Shown: positions 1 through 8,204 of the stretch, piece by piece | Numbering within the stretch: position 1 is the first letter of the stretch | Layout of the letters: each line of letters opens with the position of its first letter | NCBI GenBank assembly: GCA_963835595.1 | Contig: CAWIGL010000002.1 | Location: 992,001 to 1,056,000 of the forward strand | DNA length: 64,000 bases | Direction: 5' to 3' | Source: CAWEPK01 sp963835595 | GTDB lineage: Bacteria > Desulfobacterota > Syntrophorhabdia > Syntrophorhabdales > WCHB1-27 | Made by a program: the position numbers and the translations under genes | The notes under the pieces: model-generated | Database searches by the model: none | What the model saw: only the letters and a program-made list of their open reading frames with translations | What the model was told of the DNA's origin: nothing

Positions 1-1467
1 AGGCCCGACATGGTCTGCGAGAGGGTCTTCCTCGACGGACCCGGAAGGCCCCGATCCGTCGAGAGCGGCAGGCCCCTCGGCGCTTTCGAGGTCGTCTTCT
101 TCACTTTGTCCTTCGAGATGGATTATCCGAACGTCGCCGCCATGCTGAGGCAGAGCGCCATCCCTGCCGTCGCGGGCGACAGGGGGGAGGACGCGCCCAT
201 TATTGTGGGCGGCGGCGTCTGCGCCATGGCGAACCCGGAGGTCCTCTCCCGCTTTTTCGACCTTTTCATCCTGGGGGACGTGGAATCGTGCATACCCCTA
301 TTTATAGAGGGCTACATGCAGGCGCGGGGGGGAAAGAAGGCGGAGATCATCGACGAGCTCTCTTCCTTCGCGTGGGTCTACAACCCTGCCCGTCTCGACG
401 TAGCCTACCGGGAGGACGGCACGGTCGGGGGCTTCACCCCGCCCGGCTTTCGCGTCGCCATAGAGCGATACCGGGGAAAACGCCTTGCCGCTTCCGCCAT
501 CGTGAGCAGCGATACGGAGTTTGCCGACATGCTGCTTGTGGAGGGCGCCAGGGGGTGCCCTTCGGCGTGCGCCTTCTGCCTCGTGGGGAATATCTACCCC
601 TTCATAGCGGATAGCCTGGATGAGGTCGGGGGCGACGTGAAGGACGTAGGGATCATCGGAGGCGGCGTCTCCTTCCATCCCCGGCTTGCCGAGATCGTGG
701 GGAGGCTCTCCCGGATGGGCTACAGGGTGCATCTGCCCTCGCTGCGGCTCGACGAGACGCCCTTGGCCGTCATAGAGACGGTGAAGGAGACGATAAGGAC
801 GCTCACCTTCGGCATCGAGGCAGGCACGGAAAGGCTGCGCAAGGCTATAGGCAAGCCGATGACGGATGCGGAGATCGCCGAGCGGATCGAGGCGATAGCA
901 GAGATAAAGTCTTTCCACTTCAAGTTCTACTTCATGGTCGGCCTTCCGGGCGAGCGCAGGGAGGACGTGGACGCCATCGTCGATCTCGTCAAGCATATCC
1001 TCCACCTTCTGGTAAAGAGGGCGGCCAAAAAAGGCAGGATAGGCTCCGTTACGGTCCATGCCAGCCCCTTCGTGCCGAAGGCTGCGACCCCCTTCCAGTG
1101 GCTTGCCATGGACGAGATGAAGGCCCTCAAAGAGAAGATCTCGGTCCTCAAGAAGGGGCTCGGGAAGGTCGCAAACACGCACTTTACGCACGAATCGGTC
1201 AAATACAGCTTCCTTCAGGGCGTCTTCGCGAGGGGGGACAGGAGGGTGGGGGAGGTTGTCGCGCGCCTGTCGGAAGACGTACCCCTTGCCCGTCTCATGC
1301 GTGAAAGCCCCGTCAATCTCAATTTTTACGCAGCGCGGCAAAGGCGGGCGGACGAGCTCTTTCCGTGGGACTTCATAGGGAGCGGGACGGAAAAGGAGGC
1401 CCTGCGCAGGCGCTTTTGCCGCCTCGCCGCGGGCGCTCCATCGCATACGAGCATGGAGGAACCTTGA
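1..1467 (+). CDS. Radical SAM family protein (5' end outside window)
   Basis: The reading frame is open to base 1, and the visible protein begins in what looks like the interior of the family, so the start is missing. A CxxxCxxC radical SAM cluster motif (GCPSACAFC) lies near residue 183 counted from the first Met at 10. It is preceded by a domain with a conserved GGG stretch, typical of the B12-binding-like fold in front of many radical SAM enzymes. The C-terminal 150 residues resemble the family's substrate-side extension. The substrate is unknown. The stop overlaps the TTG start of the next gene, which suggests translational coupling. Confidence 0.82.
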   Translation, partial: RPDMVCERVFLDGPGRPRSVESGRPLGAFEVVFFTLSFEMDYPNVAAMLRQSAIPAVAGDRGEDAPIIVGGGVCAMANPEVLSRFFDLFILGDVESCIPLFIEGYMQARGGKKAEIIDELSSFAWVYNPARLDVAYREDGTVGGFTPPGFRVAIERYRGKRLAASAIVSSDTEFADMLLVEGARGCPSACAFCLVGNIYPFIADSLDEVGGDVKDVGIIGGGVSFHPRLAEIVGRLSRMGYRVHLPSLRLDETPLAVIETVKETIRTLTFGIEAGTERLRKAIGKPMTDAEIAERIEAIAEIKSFHFKFYFMVGLPGERREDVDAIVDLVKHILHLLVKRAAKKGRIGSVTVHASPFVPKAATPFQWLAMDEMKALKEKISVLKKGLGKVANTHFTHESVKYSFLQGVFARGDRRVGEVVARLSEDVPLARLMRESPVNLNFYAARQRRADELFPWDFIGSGTEKEALRRRFCRLAAGAPSHTSMEEP

Positions 1468-1598
1468 ACATCAAGCCCATAGTCGCCTTTTTTTGCGGTC
1501 TTGCGGTTTTCGCGGCGCCGGCCGGCGTCTGCACGGCCTTCAAGGCTGCGGACCTCGAAAAGGTCAAGGACACGTACAATTGTCCAGGCTGCGACTTA

Positions 1599-2487
1599 GA
1601 GCTTATCCGTAATTAACTTGATTTAAATTCATAGCCATACTACACTTTAGCGAGGAGGTGGGTATGGCAAAGATCCGCTCATGGGAAGTGTCCGACGAGT
1701 TCTGGAAACGTGTCGCACCTTTTATTCCGAAACGGGAGCGAGAATCTGGTAAGGCATTCAAAAGGAAGCCCGGCGGCGGCCGTAAAGCTATGTCCCAGCG
1801 GCGCGTATTCGAAGGCATCGTCTTTGTGCTGAGAACCGGATGCCAGTGGAAGTCACTGCCCAGAGAACGGTTCGGAAGCGCAAGCTCCATACACAAGTAC
1901 TTCCGGCAATGGCTGAAGGGAGGTTTCTTCCTTGCCCTCTGGCGCGCCGGTCTCGCCGAGTACGATGATATGGAGGGGATCGCCTGGAAGTGGCAGAGCA
2001 TGGATGGGGCCATCATCAAAGCGCCTCTGGCGCAAGAGGCAGCCGGTCCGAACCCGACAGACAGGGGGAAAAAAAGGAAGCAAGAGACACCTCCTGGTGG
2101 ACGGACGTGGCGTCCCGCTGTCGCTGATCGTAACAGGGGCCAATCGACATGACGCAAGCCAGCTTACCGCAGTGCTCGATGCCGTCGTTATTCCCCTTCC
2201 GAAGAGACAACGATTCTTATACGCAGATAAGGGATACGATGGCGAACAGGCTCGCGAGCAGATCCGCATCAGGGGCTACGCTCCGAGGGTCTCACGAAAG
2301 AAGCGTAAACGCGGGCGTCCTCCCAAGAACCGGCGTTGGGTTGTGGAAGCGGCGCACTCCTGGTTCAACAGGTTTCGTAAGCTTCTGGTCAGATATGAGA
2401 AGATGTCCGAAAGCTACGAAGCTCTTGTTCATCTCGCGGCTGCGATTATTTGCTGGAGGAAGGTTGTTGCTATTTACGGATAAGTCC
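1599..2487 (+). mobile_element. IS5-family insertion sequence, 889 bp
   Basis: The ends are imperfect inverted repeats sharing CTTATCCGTAA: the left end starts GAGCTTATCCG and the right end, read inward, starts GGACTTATCCG. A 3-bp target duplication TTA flanks the element at 1596-1598 and 2488-2490. This matches the TNA-type targets of the IS1031/IS427-like groups of the IS5 family. The element holds a single transposase gene in two overlapping frames. It sits inside a pentapeptide-repeat gene whose frame is restored when the element is removed, so the boundaries are well supported. Confidence 0.9.
1658..2483 (+). CDS. IS5-family DDE transposase, two frames joined at an A7 run
   Basis: The first frame (1658-2152) carries the N-terminal DUF4096-like helix-turn-helix region and the first catalytic Asp (SMDGAIIKA). 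The second frame (to 2483) carries YADKGYDG with the second Asp and the region WVVEAAHSWFNRFRKL with the catalytic Glu. The frames meet at GGGGGAAAAAAAGG (2064-2077). Dropping one A gives the family consensus DRGKKGSKRHLL. This family often uses programmed frameshifting or transcriptional slippage at such A-runs, so the element may be active. A homopolymer consensus error is the alternative. Confidence 0.88.
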
Positions 2488-2819
2488 TTAAGCGGGGCCG
2501 ACCTGACGGGCGTCAACCTCGCTTACGCAGACCTGCAAAAGACAAACCTCTCGAAATCGAAGCTGCCCGGCGTGCAGCTCGGCCAGGCGAACCTGACGGG
2601 CGCCGACCTCTCGGACGCGGACCTGATGGGGGCGAAGCTCAACATGACGAACCTGACGGGCGCAAAGCTGACCGGCGCAAAGCTGACGGAGGCGCACTTT
2701 TACAAGGCGGTCGTCAAGGGGGCCGACTTCTCTAAAGCCGACCTTTCCGATGCGTTATGGGTTGACGGGAAAAAGTGCAAGCCCGGCTCTACAGGGGAAT
2801 GCGTCAAATAGGCGGGACG

Positions 2820-2846
2820 AAAAAGGACGGCCCGCATGGGCCGTCC
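2820..2846 (-). terminator. Rho-independent terminator of rpsT
   Basis: A perfect 9-bp stem (GGACGGCCC/GGGCCGTCC) with a 4-base loop spans 2825-2846. On the minus strand it is followed by five T residues. It lies about 30 bp past the rpsT stop, and also just after the convergent pentapeptide-repeat gene. Confidence 0.8.
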
Positions 2847-2877
2847 GCGCTTATGTGCTGTCTATGGCGTGTCGCGC

Positions 2878-3153
2878 TTAAGACTCCGCCAGGACCTTGT
2901 GGGCCTTTTTGGCGAGCCTCGAAACCCTTCTCGATGCCTGGTTCTTATGGATGACGCCCTTCGAGGAGGCCTTGTCGAGATAGGCGATGGCAGTCCTGGT
3001 AACGGCTTCGACGTTCGCCTTGTCCTTCTCGTTCACCGCAGTCAACGCCTTCTTTATGTGCGTCTTCATGGTGGATTTGACGTGCGAGTTCCTTAAGCGC
3101 CTCTTTTCCGCCTGAGTCGCCCTTTTTATAGCGGATTTGTTTTTCCTCAACAT
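2878..3153 (-). CDS. rpsT: 30S ribosomal protein S20
   Basis: This 91-residue basic protein shows the S20 signature: KSAIKRATQAEKRRLRN at the N-terminus, and a helical C-terminus with GVIHKNQASRRVSRLAKKAH. S20 binds the 5' domain of 16S rRNA early in small-subunit assembly. AGGAGG lies only 2 bases before the ATG at 3153. The next codon is TTG with better spacing, so initiation may be at that codon (about 90 residues). The gene is transcribed alone and ends in a strong terminator. Confidence 0.95.
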   Translation of the reverse strand: MLRKNKSAIKRATQAEKRRLRNSHVKSTMKTHIKKALTAVNEKDKANVEAVTRTAIAYLDKASSKGVIHKNQASRRVSRLAKKAHKVLAES

Positions 3154-3230
3154 CTCCTCCTGGAATAGTCTCGCCTTAATGTAACACTTCGGGCGCCCGG
3201 CGTCAACTGTTCCGCGTATCAGAAGGGACC

Positions 3231-3350
3231 GGGTTAATTCCGCGTCCTTCGCGTCGTTTTCTTGGCGCGGCGTGCTCACGTACAACTGAAGTACGCTCCG
3301 CCGCGCGCCTGCGAAAAGCAACGCGAAATCCATCGGAATTTCCTCCGGCC
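3231..3350 (-). repeat. Dispersed MDF micro-ORF repeat, copy A
   Basis: Read on the minus strand, this stretch has a GGAGG ribosome site, an ATG at 3333 and the peptide start MDFALLFAGARR, then a block ending GAAAACGACGCGAAGGACGCG. The plus-strand segment at 9285-9424 shares these blocks at high identity, and the segment at 8995-9190 is a more diverged copy. The rest of the 3154-3497 interval upstream of rpsT holds no other gene that I can recognise. Confidence 0.6.
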
Positions 3351-3453
3351 CCCTCGGACAATACCGAATACGTTGTAAGGTGTCCCTTGAACGACTGGCC
3401 GACATAGTTCCCGCCCCGCGAAGTTTTTGTAACCACCCTGCCCCGAAACACGA

Positions 3454-3459
3454 TATAAT
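3454..3459 (+). promoter_or_regulatory. Candidate -10 element
   Basis: A perfect TATAAT lies 39 bases before the chosen ATG (3498) of the surface-protein gene. No convincing -35 is seen. If this is the -10, the in-frame ATG at 3462 would lie at or before the transcription start, which favours the 3498 start. Confidence 0.35.
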
Positions 3460-3497
3460 ATATGGAGGGCGTTCTTCTCCTCTTAGCCGGAGTCTCT

Positions 3498-5321
3498 ATG
3501 CCTGCAAGCTCGCGAACCATACCGGCCTGCATATGCGCGCTGCTCGTCCTGGCGTGCGCATCGGGGGCAGGCGCAGGGACGATTGCCGCAGGGTCGAACT
3601 TCAGCGCAGCCATCAAATCCGACGGCACCCTCTCGACCTGGGGAGGCGACGGCAGCGGCCAGCTCGGCAACGGGACGACCACGGGCGTCAATACGCCTAC
3701 CCAGGTAGGCATCAACACCTGGAACGCTGTCGCGGCAGGGTCGAGCTTCATGGCCGCCATCGCAACGGACGGCTCGCTCTCGACCTGGGGCGCGAACGGG
3801 AGCGGACAGCTCGGCAACGGGACGACGGCGAGCACCAACTCCCCCGGAGCGATAGCGAGCGGCACCACCTGGACGTCTGTCGCAGCCGGGTCTGACTTCA
3901 CCCTAGGGATCACCTCGGCGGGCACGCTCTGGGCGTGGGGGGACAACTCAAGCGGCCAGCTCGGCAACGGCAGCAACACGAGCACAAGCTCCCCCGGCCA
4001 GATAGCGATAGGCACGTCGAACTGGGCCTCGGTCGCCGCAGGCACAGCCTTCACCGTGGCGATCCAGTCGAACGGCACCCTCTGGACCTGGGGCGCGAAC
4101 GGGAGCGGACAGCTCGGCAACGGCAACAACACGAATACCAATTCCCCCGGCCAGATAGCGAACGGCAACGTCTGGACGGCCGTCACCGCAGGGTCCGACT
4201 TCGCGGTAGCCCGCAGGTCGGACGGCACCCTTTGGGCCTGGGGCAACAACAGCATCGGTCAGCTCGGCATCGGAAGCACCGCGACCACCACAAGCACCAC
4301 CCCGCTCCAGGCAGGGGCCGGCACGTCATGGAAGGCGGTCGCGGCCGGCTCGGATTTTGTCCTGGCGATCGCCCAGGACAGCACGATGTGGGGGTGGGGG
4401 GACAACTCAAGCGGCCAGCTCGGCAACGGGACTACCACCAGCTCCGCCTCACCCGTCCAGGTGTCGGGCGGCACCACCTGGGCAGCCGTCGCAGCCGGGT
4501 CGAGCTTTGCCGCAGCCGTCGGCACGGACGGCTCGCTCTGGGCATGGGGGGACAACTCAAGCGGCCAGTTGGGCGACGGGGGGAACACGACCCAATACGC
4601 CCCCGAAGAGATCGCTTCGAGCGGCTTCAGCGTACGCCCCACGGTAGTTTTTACCGTGCCGCCGAGCGGCGCTACGAACGTGGAGGTAGACTCAAGGATC
4701 TCCGCAACCTTCAGCCTGGACATGGACCCGTCCTCCTTAACGCCCGCAACCTTCACGTTCAGCCCTGCGGTCGCGGGCTCGGTCACTTACGACCCCACTA
4801 CCGATACGGCCACGTTCATCCCCTCAAGTAACCTGAATTACTACACGAACTATACCGTCACGATCACGACGGGGGCCAGGGACACCTCCGGCGACAACAT
4901 GGCGGCGGCCTATACGTGGACCTTCCAGACGGAGCAGCAGCACAAGCATTGGTGCTTCATAGCTACGGCGGCTTACGGCTCCTATCTCGACCCGCACGTC
5001 GCCGCCCTGCGGGACTTCAGGGACAACCACCTCCTGACGAACGGGCCGGGGAGGAGCTTCGTCGCCCTTTACTACCGCTGGTCGCCCCCGCTCGCTCGCC
5101 TCATCGCGGACCGCCCCGCGCTGAGGGCGGCGGCGCGCTCGATGCTGGCGCCCATAGTTTACGGCATCACGCATCCGGGCGGGGCCTGCCTTTTCTTGTC
5201 CCTCTGCCTTGCCTTTATCTGCGCGGGCGGAATGAGGCGCAGGCTGGGCAGGGCGGCCCGCCGGGAGAAAAAGATAGCCTTATTTAGGCGCGTCTCCGGG
5301 ACGCGGAAGGCGGGCAGTTGA
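3498..5321 (+). CDS. Secreted RCC1-repeat protein with Ig-like domain and CFI-box C-terminus
   Basis: This 607-residue protein has a signal peptide (residues 1-27). About seven RCC1-type repeats follow to around residue 375, each carrying a WGxNxSGQLGNG core that should build a beta-propeller. Next comes an Ig-like (Big_5) domain with the pattern PPSGATNV...DPTTDTATF. The C-terminus has the CFIATAAYGS box, then a hydrophobic segment and basic tail, as in the CFI-box-CTERM group of outer-surface proteins. The ATG at 3498 has CCGGAG 6 bases upstream; the in-frame ATG at 3462 lacks a ribosome site. The gene is monocistronic. The ligand is unknown; export and surface display are inferred. Confidence 0.82.
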   Translation: MPASSRTIPACICALLVLACASGAGAGTIAAGSNFSAAIKSDGTLSTWGGDGSGQLGNGTTTGVNTPTQVGINTWNAVAAGSSFMAAIATDGSLSTWGANGSGQLGNGTTASTNSPGAIASGTTWTSVAAGSDFTLGITSAGTLWAWGDNSSGQLGNGSNTSTSSPGQIAIGTSNWASVAAGTAFTVAIQSNGTLWTWGANGSGQLGNGNNTNTNSPGQIANGNVWTAVTAGSDFAVARRSDGTLWAWGNNSIGQLGIGSTATTTSTTPLQAGAGTSWKAVAAGSDFVLAIAQDSTMWGWGDNSSGQLGNGTTTSSASPVQVSGGTTWAAVAAGSSFAAAVGTDGSLWAWGDNSSGQLGDGGNTTQYAPEEIASSGFSVRPTVVFTVPPSGATNVEVDSRISATFSLDMDPSSLTPATFTFSPAVAGSVTYDPTTDTATFIPSSNLNYYTNYTVTITTGARDTSGDNMAAAYTWTFQTEQQHKHWCFIATAAYGSYLDPHVAALRDFRDNHLLTNGPGRSFVALYYRWSPPLARLIADRPALRAAARSMLAPIVYGITHPGGACLFLSLCLAFICAGGMRRRLGRAARREKKIALFRRVSGTRKAGS

Positions 5322-5381
5322 CGGCCCGTGTCGGGCTTGCTTACAATATTTATTAATACATGTTGCCATAGAGGGGGTCGC

Positions 5382-5933
5382 ATGAGGATGATCGGGGCGG
5401 CGTTGCTCTTCGGATGGGTTGCCCTTGCGGTTTTCCAGACGGCGCACGCGGCAGGAGGAAACGACATGGAGATCGTATCGAGCGCTTTTGCGGACGGTGG
5501 GCGGATACCGGCCCGGTACGTAATGCCGGGCGCAGGCGGGAAGAACGTCTCGGTCCCCCTTTCATGGAAAAATGCGCCGGCAGGCGCCAAATCGTTCGCC
5601 CTTTCCGCCGTGGACCCGCACCCGGTGGCGCAAAACTGGGTCCATTGGCTGGTCATCGACATCCCGGCCAACGCCGCTTCCATCGAAGAGGGGGCGTCCG
5701 GGAAAAAGATGCCGCCCGGGTCCGTCGAGCTGAAGAACTCCTTCGGGCAGGTGGGCTACGGGGGGCCGCAACCGCCGAAGGGCACGGGCGAGCATCCGTA
5801 TGTCTTTACGCTCTATGCCCTGAGCGTCGATAAGCTCAAGCTGCCTGCCGCGACGACGCTTTCCGCCTTCAGGAAGGCCCTGGAAGGGAAGGTCCTCGGT
5901 ACGGCGACGATCACGGGGAAATACGGGCAATAG
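5382..5933 (+). CDS. YbhB/YbcL-family (PEBP-like) protein, exported
   Basis: This 183-residue protein has an N-terminal signal peptide ending in AHAAG. It then shows the phosphatidylethanolamine-binding-protein core: YTMPG-like (ARYVMPG), VDPHPVAQNWVHWLV, and GYGGPQPPKGTGEHPYVF near residue 125. The DPD-like and GPxPPxGxHxY blocks form the anion pocket in this family. The physiological ligand is unknown in bacteria. GAGGGGG lies 5 bases before the ATG at 5382. It stands alone between the surface protein and a repeat-filled gap. Confidence 0.88.
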   Translation: MRMIGAALLFGWVALAVFQTAHAAGGNDMEIVSSAFADGGRIPARYVMPGAGGKNVSVPLSWKNAPAGAKSFALSAVDPHPVAQNWVHWLVIDIPANAASIEEGASGKKMPPGSVELKNSFGQVGYGGPQPPKGTGEHPYVFTLYALSVDKLKLPAATTLSAFRKALEGKVLGTATITGKYGQ

Positions 5934-5950
5934 CATCGGGCAGGCCCGCC

Positions 5951-6003
5951 ACCGACGTAAGGAGGGAAGGGTCGAGCTTCGCTCGCGGAGGGGGTGCTGA
6001 GCT
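5951..6003. repeat. REP-like palindromic repeat, copy 1
   Basis: A 53-bp unit contains GGAGGGAAGGGTCGAGCTTCG followed by CGGAGGGGGTGCTGAGC. It is repeated almost exactly at 6081-6133. Related forms lie at 17250-17298 and 40934-40982. Just after it (6004-6024) lies a partial copy of the 3' end of the NusG-like gene. Confidence 0.7.
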
Positions 6004-6080
6004 GAGTCGATCACCATCTTGTCGTAAGGATCATAAAGCAAGCGCACGCGCAGCGCTGAGGGGGGAGGCCGGGGCACCCG

Positions 6081-6133
6081 CCCGACGTAAGGAGGGAAGG
6101 GTCGAGCTTTGCCGACGGAGGGGGCGCTGAGCC
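6081..6133. repeat. REP-like palindromic repeat, copy 2
   Basis: This is the second copy of the unit at 5951-6003, 130 bp further on. It differs mainly in the loop (CTTTGCCGACGG in place of CTTCGCTCGCGG). It lies just downstream of the NusG-like gene, which reads towards it. Confidence 0.7.
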
Positions 6134-6137
6134 CCAG

Positions 6138-6169
6138 TAACTGGCCCCGGTAACTGGCCCCGGTAACTG
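6138..6169. repeat. Short tandem repeat, 13-bp unit
   Basis: TAACTGGCCCCGG occurs twice in tandem, followed by a partial third unit (TAACTG). It abuts the stop codon of the NusG-like gene. Its function is unknown. Confidence 0.7.
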
Positions 6170-6664
6170 CTAAGGGGCCGCGATCAGGTCTGAGTCGATC
6201 ACCATCTTTGCGTAGAAGTTGATGCCTTCGAGGAGGATCATCGCCCTCTCCTCGCCTTCAAGCTCGCGCTCGAAGATGCCGCCCAGCCCCTTGAAAGGGC
6301 CGTCCTTGATAAAGACCTTCTCCCCTTTCTTGAACCGCTTTTTCTCGATGCGCGCCACGCCGTCCACGAGCCTGCCCCTGATGAACTCGATGAATTCTTC
6401 CTGGAGGGGGACCATCTTCCCTCCGAACGTGACGATCTTGTTGACCCCCCTCGCGTATTTGACCATGTGGTAGTCGTCTATGGCGTGGAATTTCGTGAAT
6501 ATGTAATTGGGGAACATTGCCTCGACCAGCTCTACGAACCTCCCGTCCCGGTACTTCCGCACCTTCAGCTTGGGGTTGAGCACGTCGTATCCGGCGTTCG
6601 ACAGATTGTGCGATGCGCGGTTCTCATTTTTCGGCTTGGTATTTACCACGAACCATTGTCTCAT
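6170..6664 (-). CDS. NusG-family transcription elongation factor paralogue (RfaH/UpxY/LoaP-like)
   Basis: This 164-residue protein has an NGN domain (MRQWFVVNTKPKNENRASHNL, then FPNYIFTKFH near residue 55). A KOW domain follows (KKGEKVFIKDGPFKGLGGIF, residues 112-132). Specialised NusG paralogues bind RNA polymerase and stop early termination in long operons, often polysaccharide clusters. Housekeeping NusG is normally beside secE and rplK, which are not here, so this is a specialised copy. No polysaccharide cluster adjoins it. A fragment of its 3' end is duplicated at 6004-6024. Confidence 0.85.
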   Translation of the reverse strand: MRQWFVVNTKPKNENRASHNLSNAGYDVLNPKLKVRKYRDGRFVELVEAMFPNYIFTKFHAIDDYHMVKYARGVNKIVTFGGKMVPLQEEFIEFIRGRLVDGVARIEKKRFKKGEKVFIKDGPFKGLGGIFERELEGEERAMILLEGINFYAKMVIDSDLIAAP

Positions 6665-6691
6665 GTGTCAACCTTCTTGCGATCTGCCGGA

Positions 6692-7216
6692 TCAGGAGAT
6701 TGCCGTCGATTTCCGCAGCCCGTGGGCCTCTACGCCCTCTATCGAAAGGAGCTTTGTCTTTATATCGAGGCCCAAACCGAAGCCGCCGAGCGAGCCGTCG
6801 CTCTTGATAACGCGATGGCAAGGTATTACGAGGGGGATCGGGTTTCGTCCCAGCGCCTGGCCTACGGCCCTTGCGGCCTGGGGCGCGCCGAGACGCAGGG
6901 CAATCGACCGGTAGGTCGCCACCCTGCCGTAAGGTATTTTCATAGTCTCTTCGAGGACGCGCCTGGTGAACGCCTTCAATCCCGAAAGATCGACCGGGAC
7001 GGCGAGGTCCACCCTCACGCCGTCGAAATAGCTTTTCAGGAGGCGGGCGACAGGCCCGAAGTGGGCGGGGTCCTCCTCGGCCCCCGGCAGCGCGGCGCAG
7101 GCCCAGGCGCGCGCTTCGGCCGGCGTGCCTGCAAAAACGTCTATGCCGGAGAGATGGCTACTTTTCGCGAAAAGGACGATGGCGCCGAGATCGGATGGGA
7201 GGATGCTGAACTTCAT
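6692..7216 (-). CDS. ogt: Methylated-DNA--protein-cysteine methyltransferase
   Basis: This 174-residue protein has the suicide-acceptor motif IPCHRVI (Cys near residue 138). Upstream are the DNA-recognition helix region (RVATYRSIALRLG) and the Asn hinge (GRNPIPLVI). It transfers O6-alkyl groups from guanine to its own Cys. The N-terminal domain is poorly conserved, as in Ogt-type proteins. It lies 27 bp downstream of the NusG-like start on the same strand. Whether the two are co-transcribed is unclear. Confidence 0.92.
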   Translation of the reverse strand: MKFSILPSDLGAIVLFAKSSHLSGIDVFAGTPAEARAWACAALPGAEEDPAHFGPVARLLKSYFDGVRVDLAVPVDLSGLKAFTRRVLEETMKIPYGRVATYRSIALRLGAPQAARAVGQALGRNPIPLVIPCHRVIKSDGSLGGFGLGLDIKTKLLSIEGVEAHGLRKSTAIS

Positions 7217-7292
7217 GGTGCTACACCTTTCTTGAGCTAAACCGGCCGGAAAACATAGAGTTAGGATACCATAAACGAGGCGGGGATGGAAG

Positions 7293-8204
7293 CTATGCGG
7301 TCCGGGCCGCCTGCCCTTCCGCCCCGGCCTCGCGCGCCGGCAGGAGTATCCTGAACGTGCTGCCCCGGCCGGGGGCGCTTTCGACTTCTATGGCGCCCAT
7401 GTTCGCCTCGACCAGCTTCTTGGTCAGGGAGAGCCCGAGCCCCGTCCCCTGCCCTCTCTCCTTCGTACTGAAGAAAGGGTCGAAGATCTTCTCTATGTGC
7501 TCCGGCGGGATGCCCGCGCCCGCATCGGTGACGGAGAGCCAGACGCGGTCGGGCGGCCTCATCCCTGTGCGCACGACCATCGGCCCTCCCTCCGGCATGG
7601 CCTGCGCCGCGTTCATCATGATATTGACCATCGCCTGCTGTATATGTATCTTGTCGGCGTAAACCTGCGGCAGCCCTTCCGCTTTTTCGACGGTCAGCGC
7701 GATGTTCCTGAACCTGGTCAGATGGTGCTCCATGAACAGGACCGTGTCGTCGAGGATGGCGTTTATATCGAGGCGCTCCTTGACCGGCGACGACATGTGG
7801 GAGAAATCGAGGAGGCGCGCCAGGACTGCCGAGAGCCTTTCGGATTCGTGCTCGATGTAGCTCCCGTACCGCTTGATCTTTTCCGGGTCGGCCGAATCTT
7901 CTATCTTGCGGGCGAAGCCCTGGATGGCGATCAGGGGGTTCTTTATCTCGTGGGCGATGGAGGCGGCGAGCTCGCCGAGGGCGGAGAGGCGGTTGGCCCT
8001 CGTGAGCACCTCGTCGAGCGCCCTGATCCGCTCGTCCCTTTCCTCGACCTCGCGCATCTTTTCGCTGAGCGCGCCGTAAACCTCGTTCAGCTCCTTGACG
8101 TTGTCGATGAGCAGCCTTTCCCTCGCGGACGCAAGGCTTCGCGCATCGTCGCGCTGTACCTCGCACTCCCCCAGCTTGTTTTCCAGGTTCTTACCGTTCT
8201 TCAA
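7293..8204 (-). CDS. Cytoplasmic sensor histidine kinase (coiled coil, HisKA, HATPase)
   Basis: This 303-residue protein has no membrane segment. Residues 1-70 form a coiled coil. The H-box is SIAHEIKNPLIAIQGF (His near residue 86). The HATPase part shows an N-box (MVNIMMNAAQAM), DAGAGIPPEHIEKIFDPFFSTK and GTGLGLSLTKKLV. It autophosphorylates His and passes phosphate to a response regulator that is not encoded next to it. The sensor input is not evident and may be the coiled coil or a partner. The start overlaps the 3' end of the upstream phosphatase gene by 4 bp, so the two are co-translated. Confidence 0.9.
   Translation of the reverse strand: MKNGKNLENKLGECEVQRDDARSLASARERLLIDNVKELNEVYGALSEKMREVEERDERIRALDEVLTRANRLSALGELAASIAHEIKNPLIAIQGFARKIEDSADPEKIKRYGSYIEHESERLSAVLARLLDFSHMSSPVKERLDINAILDDTVLFMEHHLTRFRNIALTVEKAEGLPQVYADKIHIQQAMVNIMMNAAQAMPEGGPMVVRTGMRPPDRVWLSVTDAGAGIPPEHIEKIFDPFFSTKERGQGTGLGLSLTKKLVEANMGAIEVESAPGRGSTFRILLPAREAGAEGQAARTA

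Larger units (their letters stand above)
1464..2811 (+). pseudogene. Pentapeptide-repeat protein gene split by an insertion sequence
   Basis: The left part runs from a TTG start at 1464 (GGAGG at 1455-1459, overlapping the previous TGA) to 1598. It encodes a signal peptide and the first repeat residues (CPGCDL). The right part resumes at 2491 and reads SGADLTGVNL followed by about ten A(D/N)LXX pentapeptides up to the stop at 2809-2811. Removing the IS and one TTA copy restores a single uninterrupted frame. The intact product would be a secreted right-handed beta-helix protein of about 150 residues. Such proteins have no catalytic motif, and the role is unknown. The disruption looks recent, because both halves are undecayed. 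Confidence 0.82.

Noticed and set aside
298..1446. 382-codon minus-strand frame
   Set aside because: It is antisense to the radical SAM gene and has no recognisable motif.
3570..4600. Regular DNA repeats resembling a repeat array
   Set aside because: They are in-frame codons of the RCC1 protein repeats, with no uniform spacers, and so not a CRISPR or other array.
6138..6169. Short tandem repeat considered as a CRISPR remnant
   Set aside because: The 13-bp units are contiguous with no spacers and no cas genes nearby.
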